A stretch of 64,000 nt of DNA from Fragilaria radians (GCA_900642245.1 CAAAJI010000005.1:904024-968023), one strand, 5' to 3'. Shown: positions 1 through 12,717, counted from the first letter of the stretch. Notes: generated by a model from the letters alone, not told the origin. Made by a program: numbers and translations.

Positions 1-239
1 AATTATATTAAACCTCATTCTCCTTATCAAAAAATATGTGATTTAAAAAAATGAAAAGTGAATTATTTCAATTAATATGCATCTTAACCAAAATCTCTGT
101 TCTTCTCCATTGGTTCATTGTTTTTCATTGCAATTGTTACCATAGTCAATTCCCACCGTTCTCCATTTACTTTCAAGAAAAGCAAAGCCTCAAACATCAT
201 TGGCAACATACATTTGCATTGATCTGTGAGAACATGTTT

Positions 240-1230
240 CTATGCGATAAACAAACCTTCAAAAGTGTTTGAAGTTGCCGTATATTGATCTTGTTCATTG
301 CTTAAGCAACATTTGTTCCCACAGTTCCTCAAAATAACCCATTTGCAGTGTTGAAGCTTTAATTCCTTGTGGTGGCAAGGGAAACAAAGTCTTCCATAGA
401 TTTGATTTTTTACTTGCTTCTCACTGCTTGTCAAACTCAAATTATTCCTCGCAAGTATTCTTGCATCAAAAACCTCTCGAACCGTAAATGGGGAGCATCC
501 TACCTGCAAATGTTTTGTCATAGTTTTAATTTTTGAAAGATGTATCAATAGATTAGCCAATTCTCGACACTCAGGATTTGCTAGAATCATATCTTCAATT
601 TCGAGGATTTTCTTGATGTGGGGCATAGGTCTATGCATCTTTTTGCCACGTCGTAAGTCAATGACCATCTTGTCACATTCTTCTTTATTGCAATAAGATA
701 GTTTAAAGACCCAAAGCCTGGCAGCATTTTTCAACTTGCACAATTGCATCATGAGACAATGTACTTTTTCAAAGAATTGATAATATCTTGGATGATCACT
801 ATTCCACTTATTCACTGCTAAGCTGAAGCGGTGACTTGCATATCCTAACAAGCGAATTGCCAATTTTTTTTGTATTTTCCCGTCTGTGTTACAATGATCT
901 GCAATTAGCATCACAATTTAACTCAATGTTTTGGAATCCAACGCCAATGTTGCTTCAAAAAATTCAACATGCTGATATGCGCGCAACTCTTCCTCATTTA
1001 TCAGAGGAGCGAGTGATTGCAAATGTTCTTTCTGCATGCCAGTATAGTGTACATACGATGCAAATAATGCAACGTACTTGACAGTTCCAGCAGTCCATCC
1101 ATCAAATAGCAATCCAAACATACCTGGAAATTGTTCTTCAATCACTTTCTCCACAAGCTGCGTCAATCAGAGAATACATTTTTGTCATTCAGCATTTCTC
1201 GAGTGGTTTAATTATCAATCGCATTGAGTG
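240..1230 (-). mobile_element. hAT-type transposase remnant (DNA transposon)
   Basis: Minus-strand coding remnant with the landmarks of hAT-family transposases. First comes a block reading FGLLFDGWTAGTVKYVALFA (about 1050-1130), the usual RNase H-like strand containing a catalytic Asp. Next is LIADHCNTDGK (about 870-905), then the LGYASHRFSLAVNKW block (about 810-855), which corresponds to the conserved G-C-A-S-H-R-F-N-L-A segment. Two open stretches (918-1166 and 240-914) lie in the same reading frame and are separated by one TAA at 918-920. Sequence above 1166 is more decayed, with a TGA at 1167-1169. The remnant probably continues past the left edge of the window. No terminal inverted repeats or 8-bp target duplication were identified. 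Family assignment is from motif recognition; the element is almost certainly inactive. Confidence 0.7.
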
Positions 1231-3065
1231 GTCCTTTTTGTTTTCATGATCCTACAATATCCAGCTATATCAGGTCAAAGTCTTGACCAACACATGATCT
1301 CAAATGTTTTTTTCAAATTGGTGTACCCAATCTTTATCTTTTGCTTTACCTTTCCCCCACACTTTGGATTGTTGCATTGAAAGAAATTTTAGCCATCGCG
1401 AGCCTTTGTCTTAATAGTGAGGATTGGCATTGCTTTTCGTTGCATTAATGAGTGGTATACATTAAATTGAAAATTAATTAAAGCAGAAAATTTGCTAACA
1501 TTGACGTTAAGAATTTTCCAAAAAAAGTATTTGCGGATAATTAATTGCAATTTATTTCCGCCAATTAATTTTTTCCCGCCTCCGCTCAACCAGTATAGAT
1601 TTCCTACTAGCTTGAACCTGTTCTGTATTAAGATCCTAATTCAAGCTTTCTAGAAGCAGCAGATATGGCGTAATCTCCTGGGGTTATGTTTCAGATTCTT
1701 TGACATGCAGCAGGATGACTGGAATACCACATGATACTAAATGCTCTGAAAGGAATTCTTTATATGGGATGAAATACCATCAGTGTCAATTCCCAGGACA
1801 CGCTCCACTCAGCAGGCATTGACCGTTGGTCAACAACCAACTGTCAATCTGATTTCACATTTGATTGCAAATCAGTAAAACATGGACTTCCTTGCTCTTA
1901 CATTAACGTGCATTCCATATTGTTCAACCCTTCCAGCGCACAACGCCTATGTTGCTGTCATTCATCAACATAAATACCGTTAGCAGCACAATTGGATGTC
2001 TGGGAATAAACCTTCTATTCTCTCTCTGCTCTGTAAACCACACGCCTCGCATTCATGGAGAATCCCCTTTTAATACATGAAACAAGTCCAAGTTGAAAGC
2101 AATCGTTACTTAAAAAGTTGAAAGCAATCGTTACTTCAAAAACCTAAGACACATCGCACCAGAATCCAGTCATCTTATGAAGGCCATTGAACCAACAGAT
2201 TTACCACTCTTGAGCATATATATAAGATCAAAACAAATCATTCCATTTCTGAGATTTTCATGTTCGTATAGTAATCATAGATATGTACCACAGGAGATCT
2301 CAAGCGTTGCGAACTTCATTATTACTTTTCTGCCCTCTCGCTACCGTTTAGAATGATATTGATCAATTAGAACGCCTGGGTGTCACTGCTTCTAATCTAT
2401 AAAATCCACGCCAAGTTATAGGATTTGGAGAACATATTCTTATCCGTGTTCCTGATTTTGAAAGCAATATGGAGACATAGAATACAAGTCCATTTTATGA
2501 ATTAACCTTACTTAGCTTTAAATTACATTTTGGTGAACCTGATTCCAATTGTTGACAAGAACTGTGTAGCACTCTATCACTCAACGACACTAAGGACTTA
2601 CTTTCAGGATAGCTCCGTATCAGAAAAACTTGAATATTATTTGATTAAAGACTATGGCTCTTTTTTCACAATTGGTTAAGTGCTGTATGCATTTTCCCTA
2701 TAAGAATACATTGGCATGTAGTCTTTGAATCTAATTCAATGCAATAGTGGCCTTTTCACCATTTAAGACTCATTGCAAGTGTGAAACCTTCAATTATGAT
2801 ACTTTCACCAAGTTTCGGAGGAGGGTTTATGGATAAAACTTTGCCAAATTGCTGACAACGAAGGAAATAATTGCCACCATATTTCTTTGAAGTTTCACGT
2901 CAAGATCAAAATTCTTCTTGACTTTTGACCTGTTTAAAAAATTCTTGTTTTTTTTCACGTGCTTCCACCTGGAATAAAGGATGGGTGTGACATCACTACG
3001 AAATGGTCAGTATTTACATCAGACTTTGTCGACATTTTGATTGCTGTGGATATACTTTGACTGCA
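1231..3065. other. Intergenic, no gene seen
   Basis: AT-rich sequence with no convincing coding frame. It holds a short direct repeat at 2091-2136. The segment near 1500-1600 is very T-rich and may be part of the upstream end of the hAT element, but no element boundary could be fixed. Confidence 0.5.
2091..2136. repeat. Short tandem repeat, two 21-nt identical copies
   Basis: A 21-nt unit beginning AGTTGAAAGC occurs at 2091-2111 and again, identically, at 2116-2136 (period 25 nt). No function is suggested. Confidence 0.85.
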
Positions 3066-3388
3066 ATGAAATTATTTCTCGTGCTTAATTTCGCCCTCTT
3101 CGCCTCAACCATAGCATTTGCGCCTCCTTCTTTGGCCACTCGAACCTTGACGTCTCGATTTGCTGAACCAAAAGATGAGAAGGAAGAAGGAGGATTAGAT
3201 TTAGATTTAAGTGAAATGTTTGATCTGTGAGTCACGATGATCATTCTTGCATTCTTTGCAAGCTAACGATTGTAGTGTTTTTATCATTGTTGTCGCTAAC
3301 CTTTTTTGTTTCGTTAAGTTTTGATGCCGCTGATAAAGGTGAGGACTTTGACAAGGCAATCGGAAAAGTGAAAACGCAAGAGAAATGA
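3066..3388 (+). CDS. Small plastid-targeted hypothetical protein (76 aa)
   Basis: Two exons, 3066-3226 and 3319-3388, joined across a 92-nt GT-AG intron (GTGAGT donor, TTAAG acceptor, phase 2). The ATG at 3066 is preferred over an upstream GTG because the protein then starts with a hydrophobic signal peptide (MKLFLVLNFALFASTIAFAP). The IAFAP motif at its end matches the A-F cleavage motif of diatom plastid presequences, so import into the plastid is inferred. The mature part is only about 55 residues, acidic and soluble (EEGGLDLDLSEMFDLFDAAD followed by a Lys-rich tail). No domain is recognised. It faces the next gene tail to tail with about 230 bp between them. The gene model rests on splice consensus and frame continuity; function is unknown. 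Confidence 0.7.
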
Positions 3389-3618
3389 AAGACGAAGGAA
3401 ATATTTTGGTGCCAGAAGTCGATATCTAATGAATGATTCAAAGCTTACTTTAAATTAAATTCATTCAAAGATCTTCAGTTGACGGTCGACATTAAACAAT
3501 TATCTAAGTTGCTTACATGTCCATTAGTTTCCTTTCACTATAAGTTATTGATTAGATAATTGGGTTTCATGAAAATATTCTTTGTCATCGGGAATTGAAA
3601 ATATGGTCAAGAGAAAGC

Positions 3619-4011
3619 TCACAGAATGACAGGTGGTAGTGCATCCTGGGGAATAAAATCTCGTGAACCCAAGATTAGGGGGATGAGAAAGAGAACTGGG
3701 AGTAGCGAAAGGACAATGTAAATAATAACTCTGGCTTGCTTTGGATCTGATAAGTCTGGGTTAAGGTAGTCATCAGCTATCCCTCCCTGAGAGAGAAATG
3801 GAGCGATAACAGCCTTTCCTTTAGCTGTAGGGTCGTCATCACCAAGCTCAACTACATTTTTTGGCTCTTCTTGAAAGCTCGATTCATCTCTAGCTGTAAA
3901 TGAAAGTCTTGTGAAGGGAACTTGCTTACAGAGAACATGGGTTACCGGTGCAGGGAGGTAGAAGGCACTACTTGCCGCACATAAAATGATCAAAATATAA
4001 CAGAGATTCAT
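3619..4011 (-). CDS. Plastid-targeted single-span membrane protein (130 aa)
   Basis: Intronless. The N-terminus is a signal peptide (MNLCYILIILCAASSAFYLP) ending in SSAFYLP, an A-F motif typical of diatom plastid bipartite presequences. After a polar segment there is a conserved-looking stretch (GGIADDYLNPDLSDPKQ), one strongly hydrophobic membrane span at about residues 93-116 and a short proline-rich tail (FIPQDALPPVIL). This suggests a small thylakoid or plastid-envelope membrane protein. I do not recognise a named photosystem or assembly-factor family, so the role is left open. Start and stop are clear in the sequence; plastid location is inference from the presequence. Confidence 0.7.
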   Translation of the reverse strand: MNLCYILIILCAASSAFYLPAPVTHVLCKQVPFTRLSFTARDESSFQEEPKNVVELGDDDPTAKGKAVIAPFLSQGGIADDYLNPDLSDPKQARVIIYIVLSLLPVLFLIPLILGSRDFIPQDALPPVIL

Positions 4012-7000
4012 GAACGAAGTTTTAACTTGTGATTTATGTGGGGCACCGTAACACTCTCATTCGGGGTACGAGTTACTGTTAAATCCAGAAACACTGGCAA
4101 CAACACACGTGAAGTAAAGCATATAGCGGAAATAAATATATGATACGGATACCGAAATCAAGACATCACAATCCACAGCATCATAAGTCTTGGAGGATGT
4201 ATATAAAACCATATGTTAAAGTTTGAACCTATGCTGTTTTTAAAGAATACCCAAAAATATTGATGAGGACATGAATCTTCATTAGAGTTCTTGTTTTGCG
4301 GCATCGTTTAGTGTTATTTTCCTTATGTGTCAAATAAAAGAGTGCACTCGTAACGCTCACAAGCCTTCTTTTGAGTTGGTGTGATGTGATACTAGAAAAT
4401 ATGATTAGTATAATGATCACAATGGACCTAATGGCTATCTGAAGAAGAGAATTTCTCGAATAATGTGAAACAATTCTGATTTATCAATTTTTCAGTCAAG
4501 TTCTGTTTTTAGTAATCTTTTCACTCTCCATGTTTTGTGATTTTCCATTGTGATTTGGAGCCTTGTTAGAGTATTTTTTAGACTTACAGCATTCACATAT
4601 GTCCTCCGCTGTAGCATTTTCGCGTACGCCATAACGCTGTTTTCGTATGTTTGTGTGACTCTGTGATTTTTGAATTCATAAGGGACATTGCATGTACACA
4701 TCTTTGTCTAGGAGAGAGGTATCATTCATATATTTTCAACAAAATGAGTTCAAAAAGTATTTAATTTTGTACAATAACTTACTCGTCATCAATTGGTTCT
4801 TCTATTTGTTTATTGCATGAACTCCATAATCACTACTTGATTCAAGTATTTCTCCTGACTGAAATATCCAACTACCCATCAGAAGTCTAGAGGAATTTTG
4901 ATTCATAAATGCCATCACCATGCCTTAACATTTGCATATTTATTACTTGAATTGTTGTTCATCCTAATTCTTTAGATGATATAACTTAGGTAAGGATTAT
5001 TCGAAGACTCAGTTTCTGTTAAAGATTACATTTTCTTCATCCGAATAAGCTATGCTATGATGAATTGGAATTGATGAGTTTCGTGCTCTCAACCGATTTC
5101 GGAAGGACGTTATGCTGTGGTAGAATTTGCTACGTAATATCTGAGGATACTATGGACTTTAATTCAATTAAAATTCCGAATCAATCTTTTATATTCATTT
5201 TAATTCCTACTTTAGTCTCTTTAGGAGTTTAATTCTGAAGTTGTGCATTATTGTTGCTTTAAAATTGAATGTCTTACAGCAATAAAGCTTCATTAAGGAA
5301 TAAGACACCTTATCTAATTTGCCTGAAGATTGGATTTTTTACAATCAAAATTTAAAAATATTGTTATTTTGTGTTAGAATTTTTTCCCGCCTGTCAGCCA
5401 CACTTTATTTGCCGTTCCGGTGATACGTGTCTACATCAAATAGAGGAATAAACGAAATTTCGATAATTCTCCAAAGTATATTATCTTTGTTATGAATCAT
5501 TAGGATAGTTTAATTGGGAATTGAAAGTGTGGATGATGTGACACTTCCAACCTTATCAAATGAATGAAGTATGGCAAGCCTATCTTCTTTGCTTGGTCAG
5601 ACCAAAAAACATAGTGCCATAGACAATATATCTTAATTGGGGGTATTACAGTGTGGTCTTATGAGTAACATCTCAAAAAAATTCTTTGCAGATCAAATAG
5701 AGTTCTCGTGATTTTTGATTTCCCGACAAGGTATTGACCAAGACGACTTAGGCATTCCTTAATGTAAAGAAGCTTAAATCATAAATACAGCTAAGTCAAT
5801 TTATTGTTGTATTGCATTATTGCCGCGATATGCGATAATCCTGAAGTGAGTTTCCATCTTATTCGATACATCCCACAAAAAGAATTTTTGAATTTCATTG
5901 ATGACACATATCCTTCTGGCACAAAATAAGATTTATTAGAATCTGAGGAATAGATATCATACTTTATGAGGTAGATCAATCCTTTATTGGTCATGAGATG
6001 ACATTTATTTTTGATCAAGTGCGTGCCGAAGAAAAGGAATTGCTTTTTTTAGAAAAGCAAATAATGCTTTGAATGCAGGGTTGATTCTACGAATGGATGC
6101 GTCAAACAATTTAAACATGTGGGCACTTAAAATGATAAAGTTATGTGAAAATTTCGCAGAGAAATTCGCAGGTGAAAAAGTATTTTTGTTGCACTAACTT
6201 GTAATTTCCTTGGTTTAGTCTGTCCTAAGATTCAGGTATATAAATATATATTAAATTTACGAGGAGACTTCCCAAGGTCAGGGTTTTACTCAATATTGGC
6301 ATAAATGTTGCTGTAAATGCCCATTTGTCCCAAATTTCACCTCTTGTATCTCTTATATTACGCCCAAGTAAGGCTTGAACTTTCTTTGAATCTTTCTGTT
6401 TCTCTACGGTGTCCACTGAACTCAAATTTGATGCCAAAACTCCTTTCCTTACATGCCTTTTCAATGGGCGTTTTCCACCAACAACAACCAGTATAATAAA
6501 TTTAAAAAGCCTTCCTTGGTCCTTAAACTCTTCAAGCAATGCCATAATTTTGACTTTAACTTGATGTACTCAATGACCAATCTATGTAGCCAAGCAATGA
6601 CATAATTTTGACTTTAACTTGTTACACTCCATGACTTATCTATGCATTCATCTACAATAAGAGCCCGAAAGTTAGCTGTCTCATCGAGGTGACAGCTTTG
6701 AATTATCACCATTCTCCAGGAACACTACTAGATCCAGTCTATATCATGTTAGACATATTTGGTTTCATGCTTTGTACGCGTTTAATTTTTCAAAAGTGTT
6801 GATGCAATGGGTTCTTGCCATCAACTTTAAATGCGACTATCCACAATTTCCCAGAAACTGTGTAGCTAGTTGATTTAACTGAAGCAGTAAGCTGCAGCTT
6901 TATGAATGGCAGTTACCACTGTGAATCCAGACACAAAATTAATATTTTGCATTCAATCTTTGCTTGAATGTAAGGGCTTACCCACCTTTTATCAACTTCA

Positions 7001-8705
7001 TTGAGAAGCCAACATTTCGCATCTAAAGTCCAGTGGTCAACGCCTTGTTGGATCTGAATTGAGCATCCATTAAATTCCATTTCAAGCCTATCGATATCTA
7101 GTTGTTTCGGGCTAGATCTCAACTTTCTATCCTCTTCTGGCTTGATTATCTTGTCATTTCCAACAGAATATATTTTTGAAAGGGCAGTATGGTAAAACCA
7201 GAAATAATCACTTAATATTGCTATAGCATTCTCCACCACTACTAATCCAAATGTGCTTGAAAGAATGACTTAATTTAAGTGCACTCAAAGTATCATCAGA
7301 CTTGGCACATGCAACCGAGTTACCGCTTCCTTAATTCTGACTTTCTCCATTTACATGTAAAGCTGGTCTTAAAATTTCCAAGTTGCAATATTTGCAGAAT
7401 AAAGGATATTCCTCACGTAGCTGTTTATCGCATCTTGGCTTATATTATGTAACCCTGTGACCACTCTTCCCATATTTCCTGCACTTTCCTTTAACGTCGG
7501 GTGTAATTGATGCCCTCTCTTTTGTCAAATCAATCCCATTTCCTGACTCTGCCTTTAAGGACAGCTTCTGAACTTCAAAAATAAATGTTTTTTGTTGTTC
7601 ATTGGTTCTAAATTAGTTTTATTTATTCCCAATGTGCTGGTCATATGCAATTTCAAGTTATTTGTTGAGTCAATTGCTTAGCAAGGAAAGCAAAATGTTG
7701 GCACTGGTCACAGGATCCCAAATATTCTAATTTCAAACATAGGATCTTCATCCTTCTTCAATTTCATTTGATTAAATGATCTAATCAAAGAAGTAGCAGA
7801 CATGTGCTCAAACGTTTTAGAGCTTTTCAAAGGTCATGTAGACTACAATTTGAGTGATTCCTTACTCTTACATCCTTTAATAATAGCAAAGATAGCATTA
7901 CCACTGATATTCCTCATGACAATTGAATGTGTCAATCCCGGGTATAATAATTATTTGATTTCGTTTTGTCTTCAGATTGACCTCATCCTCGATTTTGATG
8001 CTCTTCATCTTTCTCAGCAAAATATTTTTGAACACTGAAGGCGAAGCTTGGGCCATGAAATTCTCACTCCGAATTGGTCACTCATCCTTCAAATTGTACT
8101 AATGCCACTCATTCTTGAAACATAAAAAACTAGAAACTGCAAGTAAGAAGAAGCTGAAAGTTGTCACAAGTAATCTTAAAGAAGAAGTCTTTTGTATAAA
8201 TTAAATTCTCTTCACTCTAAATTATGGTTTGCTACATGAGAGCTTATGGAAAGATTCAAATAATTGAATTTGAACAGTGTTCTCATCACTATAGGCATTC
8301 TTGTGCAACTAACTGATTGTCACTGAAATGAAAAATCATCGTTCACTTCACCATTCAATAAAGTGATTGAACAAATAATTATATTTCAACTCACAGGGTA
8401 CACACTGGAAAGATGAAGAGAATATTTGGATTGATAATAGTCAAACCTCCGTTTGCATGACACGGAAATTGTCACAAGGACTCAAAGTGAAATAATAGTA
8501 GAAAAACAGTAAAATTGTGGAAAATTACACCTTCCATCTTTCCACTGCAGTCATGTAGATTTATGAATACGTTATATTCAGCAAAACTCAAACACATTGA
8601 ATCAAGAAAAAGAAAATAGGATATCGAAAAAAATCTCTTTAGACCAAAATGGATATTTAGTTAATTATTAAAATCAAAACTATATATAAGACCAATCCAA
8701 GAAAC
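4012..8705. other. Long intergenic stretch, no supported gene
   Basis: About 4.7 kb of AT-rich sequence. It holds a 58-bp tandem duplication (6535-6650) and two minus-strand open frames of about 106 and 108 codons (6225-6545 and 6913-7239) that match no family I recognise. These may be remnants of a mobile element. Nothing else was found. Confidence 0.5.
6535..6650. repeat. 58-bp tandem duplication, two diverged copies
   Basis: Copy 1 begins AGCAATGCCATAATTTTGAC at 6535 and copy 2 begins AGCAATGACATAATTTTGAC at 6593. The copies are similar along their length with a few substitutions. The first copy covers the start of the minus-strand open frame ending at 6225. Confidence 0.8.
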
Positions 8706-10589
8706 TTATTCATTATTCTTCTGTCGTTTGTCCCTCCATGCCTGGGGGAAGATAACGTCAGGGACACCGATAGGATGTCTGAAGGCAGCTCGATGATGAA
8801 TATCACTGCTATATGGAAGATTAATAAAAGTGATAACCGAATGAGGAACGTCTTCAACTTCTACGATGCCATCACGATGCTTTCCAATGACAGTATAGTT
8901 GTAAAAGTGATTTCCAGATTCCTTGTAAGAAATGACCTCGCATAGAAACATGTCAATACCAGTGATTTGGTTGTAATTTGTAGAACCATCATATAAATGG
9001 ATAAAATAATCATTCTCATTTTTTTTCGTCTCCCATCTGGAAGATCAGCCACCTGCAAATAGCAAGCAGTCGACACACCCTCTGGATACGGATTCTCCTT
9101 CAGTTCGTCTCGAGTTTTTAAAATTCTTTTGCTTGTATTCCAGTCTGAGATCCTCTGCTTTCATAGACCAATCAGTTTCTTTGTAGTTGGCCATATGCTC
9201 TCTCCAAGCAATTTCCCAATCACGCCCGTAATCAATCAAAACTTCCTCGCCATCTTCAATGTCGCGCAGCGCAAAGAGCTCCATGACTAGGCTGATATGA
9301 TGATATTCTGCCATTTCGGTAGGTGTTTTGTCATGAAGATCAAAAGCAGTTCCCCAATGCGCATTTTTGCTCCATGTTAATCGGGCGTTTGCCTTTTCAG
9401 GACTCGCGTGATTTATCTGAGAAACTAAGGGCGAGGCGGGGCAAAGAAGCATGGACGACTCAGGATGAGCAAAGCAGTAGTTTACCAACAATTGTTGACC
9501 TCGAGGTTTATCCATATCAAAGTCGAATTCAATGTTTTCGCTTTCTGTCTCCTTTGAAATTATATCAAACATAAAAGTGGTGTCTTCGTCTGCGACGTGT
9601 AAGACTGGTACCGGAGCAATAATTTGTCCCTTTTTGATTTCTCGTGTCGCGAAAGCGCCACGCCCAGCTTCTGGAATGGTTGATGGCTTGGACTCAAGAT
9701 TGTCAACACAGATGGCGTATTTATCAAGCCACTTCTGTGTTTTTACCAAATCAGCATTTCGGTAGGCAAACGTGCCACCCATTTCCTTTACAGCTTGAAG
9801 TTTGCCTGGGTGTGCAGGAATAAGAGATCGAATTACTTTAGCATGACTTCCAGCGGCAGTTCCAAGGATCTTTCCCAAGACAAAGTCGAGTATGTCTTCC
9901 TTCATTTTTGGAGTCATCTTGGAATCATATTTTTCCATGAAAGTGAGAATTTTGTCAAGAATAGAATCGGCGTCGATGTAATCATTGCGTGTAAGCTTCT
10001 CTCCGTAGATATCCTGTGTTTTGTTGCCATCCCATACATCTCCAAAGAAGGCCAATATCTCCATACCTTTATGAATAGGCTTGGATGCTCGCATAGAAAA
10101 GTTGAAAAAAGGTGAGATTGCACCACGAGCTGGATGGGAAACCCCAGATGGCAAATCAGGTCCATGAAACAAAACAGACGACTGCACCCATTCCACATTA
10201 TGTGACCCTGAATGGTAATTGGCCAATACGCCGAGTCCAGGTATGAGAAAATTGGTTGAGACATTTCCTTCCCACTGAGCTCCACCGTATTCGCCAAGCC
10301 ATAGGTTGCCCTCCAAAAATTCAATAACGGCATCTGCGACTTCATCACGGCGATTGAAGCTTGTAGTAAAGTCAACGAGAGGAATACCAATATCTGGTCG
10401 CCCAACAATATCGTTTTCTTCATAGTTTACACCAGCAAAAAGCCCAAGTTTGGGATTTTCCTCGGTCGACAGAGACGACGGACCCAAATACAAGCGGCAT
10501 GGTGAAATGCTTAACCCATCCACTTTGTGTGCGCCGAGACAGGAGTACAAAAGAAAAGACATAACATGAGAAATAAATGCGGAATTCAT
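8706..10589 (-). CDS. SET-domain protein A, frame disrupted near its C-terminus
   Basis: Starts at ATG 10589 with a signal-like hydrophobic N-terminus. Residues about 48-187 form a degenerate SET-like unit (GLFAGVNYEEN, HPARGAISPFFNFSM, KGMEILAFFGDVW). Residues about 309-457 form a more canonical SET domain with GRGAFATREIKKG, the NH motif INHASPEKANARL and the GEEVLIDYG motif, so lysine methyltransferase-like activity is possible. The frame meets a stop at 9045, but the C-terminal part (8706-8951, ending AFRHPIGVPDVIFPQAW) is in the same frame and matches the tail of the paralogue at 21642-23697. Between a 5-base run (9115-9119) and an 8-base run (9019-9026) the shifted frame carries the matching sequence NPYPEGVSTACYLQVADL. 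The two single-base shifts compensate each other. Either they are homopolymer sequencing errors or the gene is a recent pseudogene. Unlike the paralogue it has no intron. Confidence 0.75.
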
Positions 10590-12717
10590 CCTTTAATTGA
10601 ATCTTCAAGTTCTATGAATAACCGATGAGGTGAGTAACGACGAGCTAGAAAGATAACTTATGTTGACGGTTGTAACCCAAAGACGAGAACCCAGCTAACC
10701 GAATTTTCCCTTGTTGGTAAGGAGGCCGTTGAGAGAAAATCGTGGCGAATGGAAAACAAATGCAGATTGCTATATTCTCGCGATTGCAGCCTTTCCGTTA
10801 GATTTTTAATTAGGGTTACTTTCAAACGGATATATCCGTTGCAAAGCAATTGATCTTGTGATGAATCACCTTCGCATTGATTTTCACTTGGTATGCGGCG
10901 TACAGGCTTGTGTTACTGCATTTATAACCCTTGTCACACTTTTGTTTCGAATCACCTATGGATTCCCCAATTGTCAAAGACATTACCTTGAGGATGAGGA
11001 TATTGTGCAAACCAATTTTGTCATTATATTAATGTACAATTTCAAATCATAATCAATGTAGGCAAAAATTCACACATGTCTTGTCCCAGAGGACAGATGC
11101 TGCTATTTTGGGAGGCAGCAATTCATTTCTTCTCTCCAATTTTGTTCTTTTGTGCAATAGACGAGATATTGTAAACATCTTGTGAAGGACATGACAGGCT
11201 ATGGTTCAATTCCATTTAAGTGTCCTATATGAATTAGGAAACACCACAAGCTGATTGTTGGACACGTGGCACTAGCATACGCTTCAACAGTCATCTTATG
11301 ATGATCTGTGACACTACAAATGCCTTTTTCACAGAGATTTATCTACCTTGTAAAGATAGATATGATTTCACAAATGTGAATGGAAAAAAGTACAAGTCTT
11401 GAAAATCATAACTAGTATAAATAATGCGTCAAATTAGGTTAATGGATGATTTATGGTAATTATCAAGTTACGATACAGCTTTTCTTCCGTAAAAATGTCT
11501 TCTTATGTATGAAAAGATATTAATAGGTAAGAGGCACAAAATTATAATTATTCACGATCGGAAAAGGAAGCAGTAAGCAAATAGCAACCAGTCTTTGTGA
11601 GAGAGATCTAGGTTAATGCCTTAAAGATTTTGACCTATCATCATTACTGCATGGTAAGACCAATCTTCTCGTTACGAATCGGTACAGTAATCGATTAAAG
11701 TAGTAAATCCACAACCCAGTTCTTAGAAATCCGATTAACAAAATGACGAAATTTATCGCTTTCTATGCTGTATCATCAGGAACTATCTTATCTTTGCGGT
11801 CTTTGATTACAAGGTAAAATCTAAAAACATGAAATATGTATAAACTTTTATGAGAGACAGAGCAATACGGAAGACACAACACTAGAAGTATGGGACCCTA
11901 CCCACTCCTCACACCCTTGCCCTAGTATGATGTATTTGCCAAGCTTGTCAATACCAGTTGCCCTAAATGCTGGTTCTGTATCCACCACATTGCTGTTCTG
12001 TGATTCCAAGTATTGTATGCACAGGTTTCCAATCGTACCATAGGTGGGAAAGAGTGAGACCAAGATGGTGGGTTCATCGCCTGATCTCAGTTGTGTGGAC
12101 TGGGTTAGTATCTCACATTTACATATTGGAAATAGCCTAGGTGACATGATGATGAGCAACGTACTTGGCCCTAACTTCGATACAGATAGTCTACTAGCGG
12201 ATGATGTCAATGTGTCCACCTTGGACATCCAAGCTGCCACCATGAGGATGTCACAACTAGACAACAGGATTGTATCCGATGAGGGTGGGTCCAACACAAT
12301 TGAGTTGAAATTTCAATCGAAATTTCAAAAGACAGGAAGTTCTGTCACAAACAAGGTCTTTCACCTATCTGTATTTTTTCATGATCTCATGATTTTGATT
12401 CAATCTTCAAAGTTGCAAACTAAAAATGTTCATTCTTCTTTCCTTTATTTCCATGTTCTACGAAGCATTAAAAATGATTCTTTCTTTCTCAACTCAAAGA
12501 AGATGAGCTATTTCTCATAATTTTGAAACTGGGTAACATAATGCACCATCTTAAGACATTTTTTTCTTGGATTTCTTTCAAATTTAGTATTAGGTGACTT
12601 TACTACCCATTTTCAAGATTTCCTTTTCCTAAGTTTCTTTACTGATGTTTGTAGCCCACGTTTTCCATCGTTTCTTTCCTATTTTCAAAATTTAACCATG
12701 AAATATTGATTTCAATT

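Noticed and set aside
4492..4701. Short minus-strand open frame of 69 codons
   Set aside because: Length is expected by chance in AT-rich DNA and the translation has no recognisable motif.
1555..5400. Shared string TTTTTTCCCGCCT near 1575 and 5388 as possible transposon ends
   Set aside because: Only about 13 bases match, flanks differ and no target duplication pairs them.
9323..10423. Open frames opposite or out of frame with SET protein A
   Set aside because: They are shadows of the minus-strand coding sequence, which has paralogue support.
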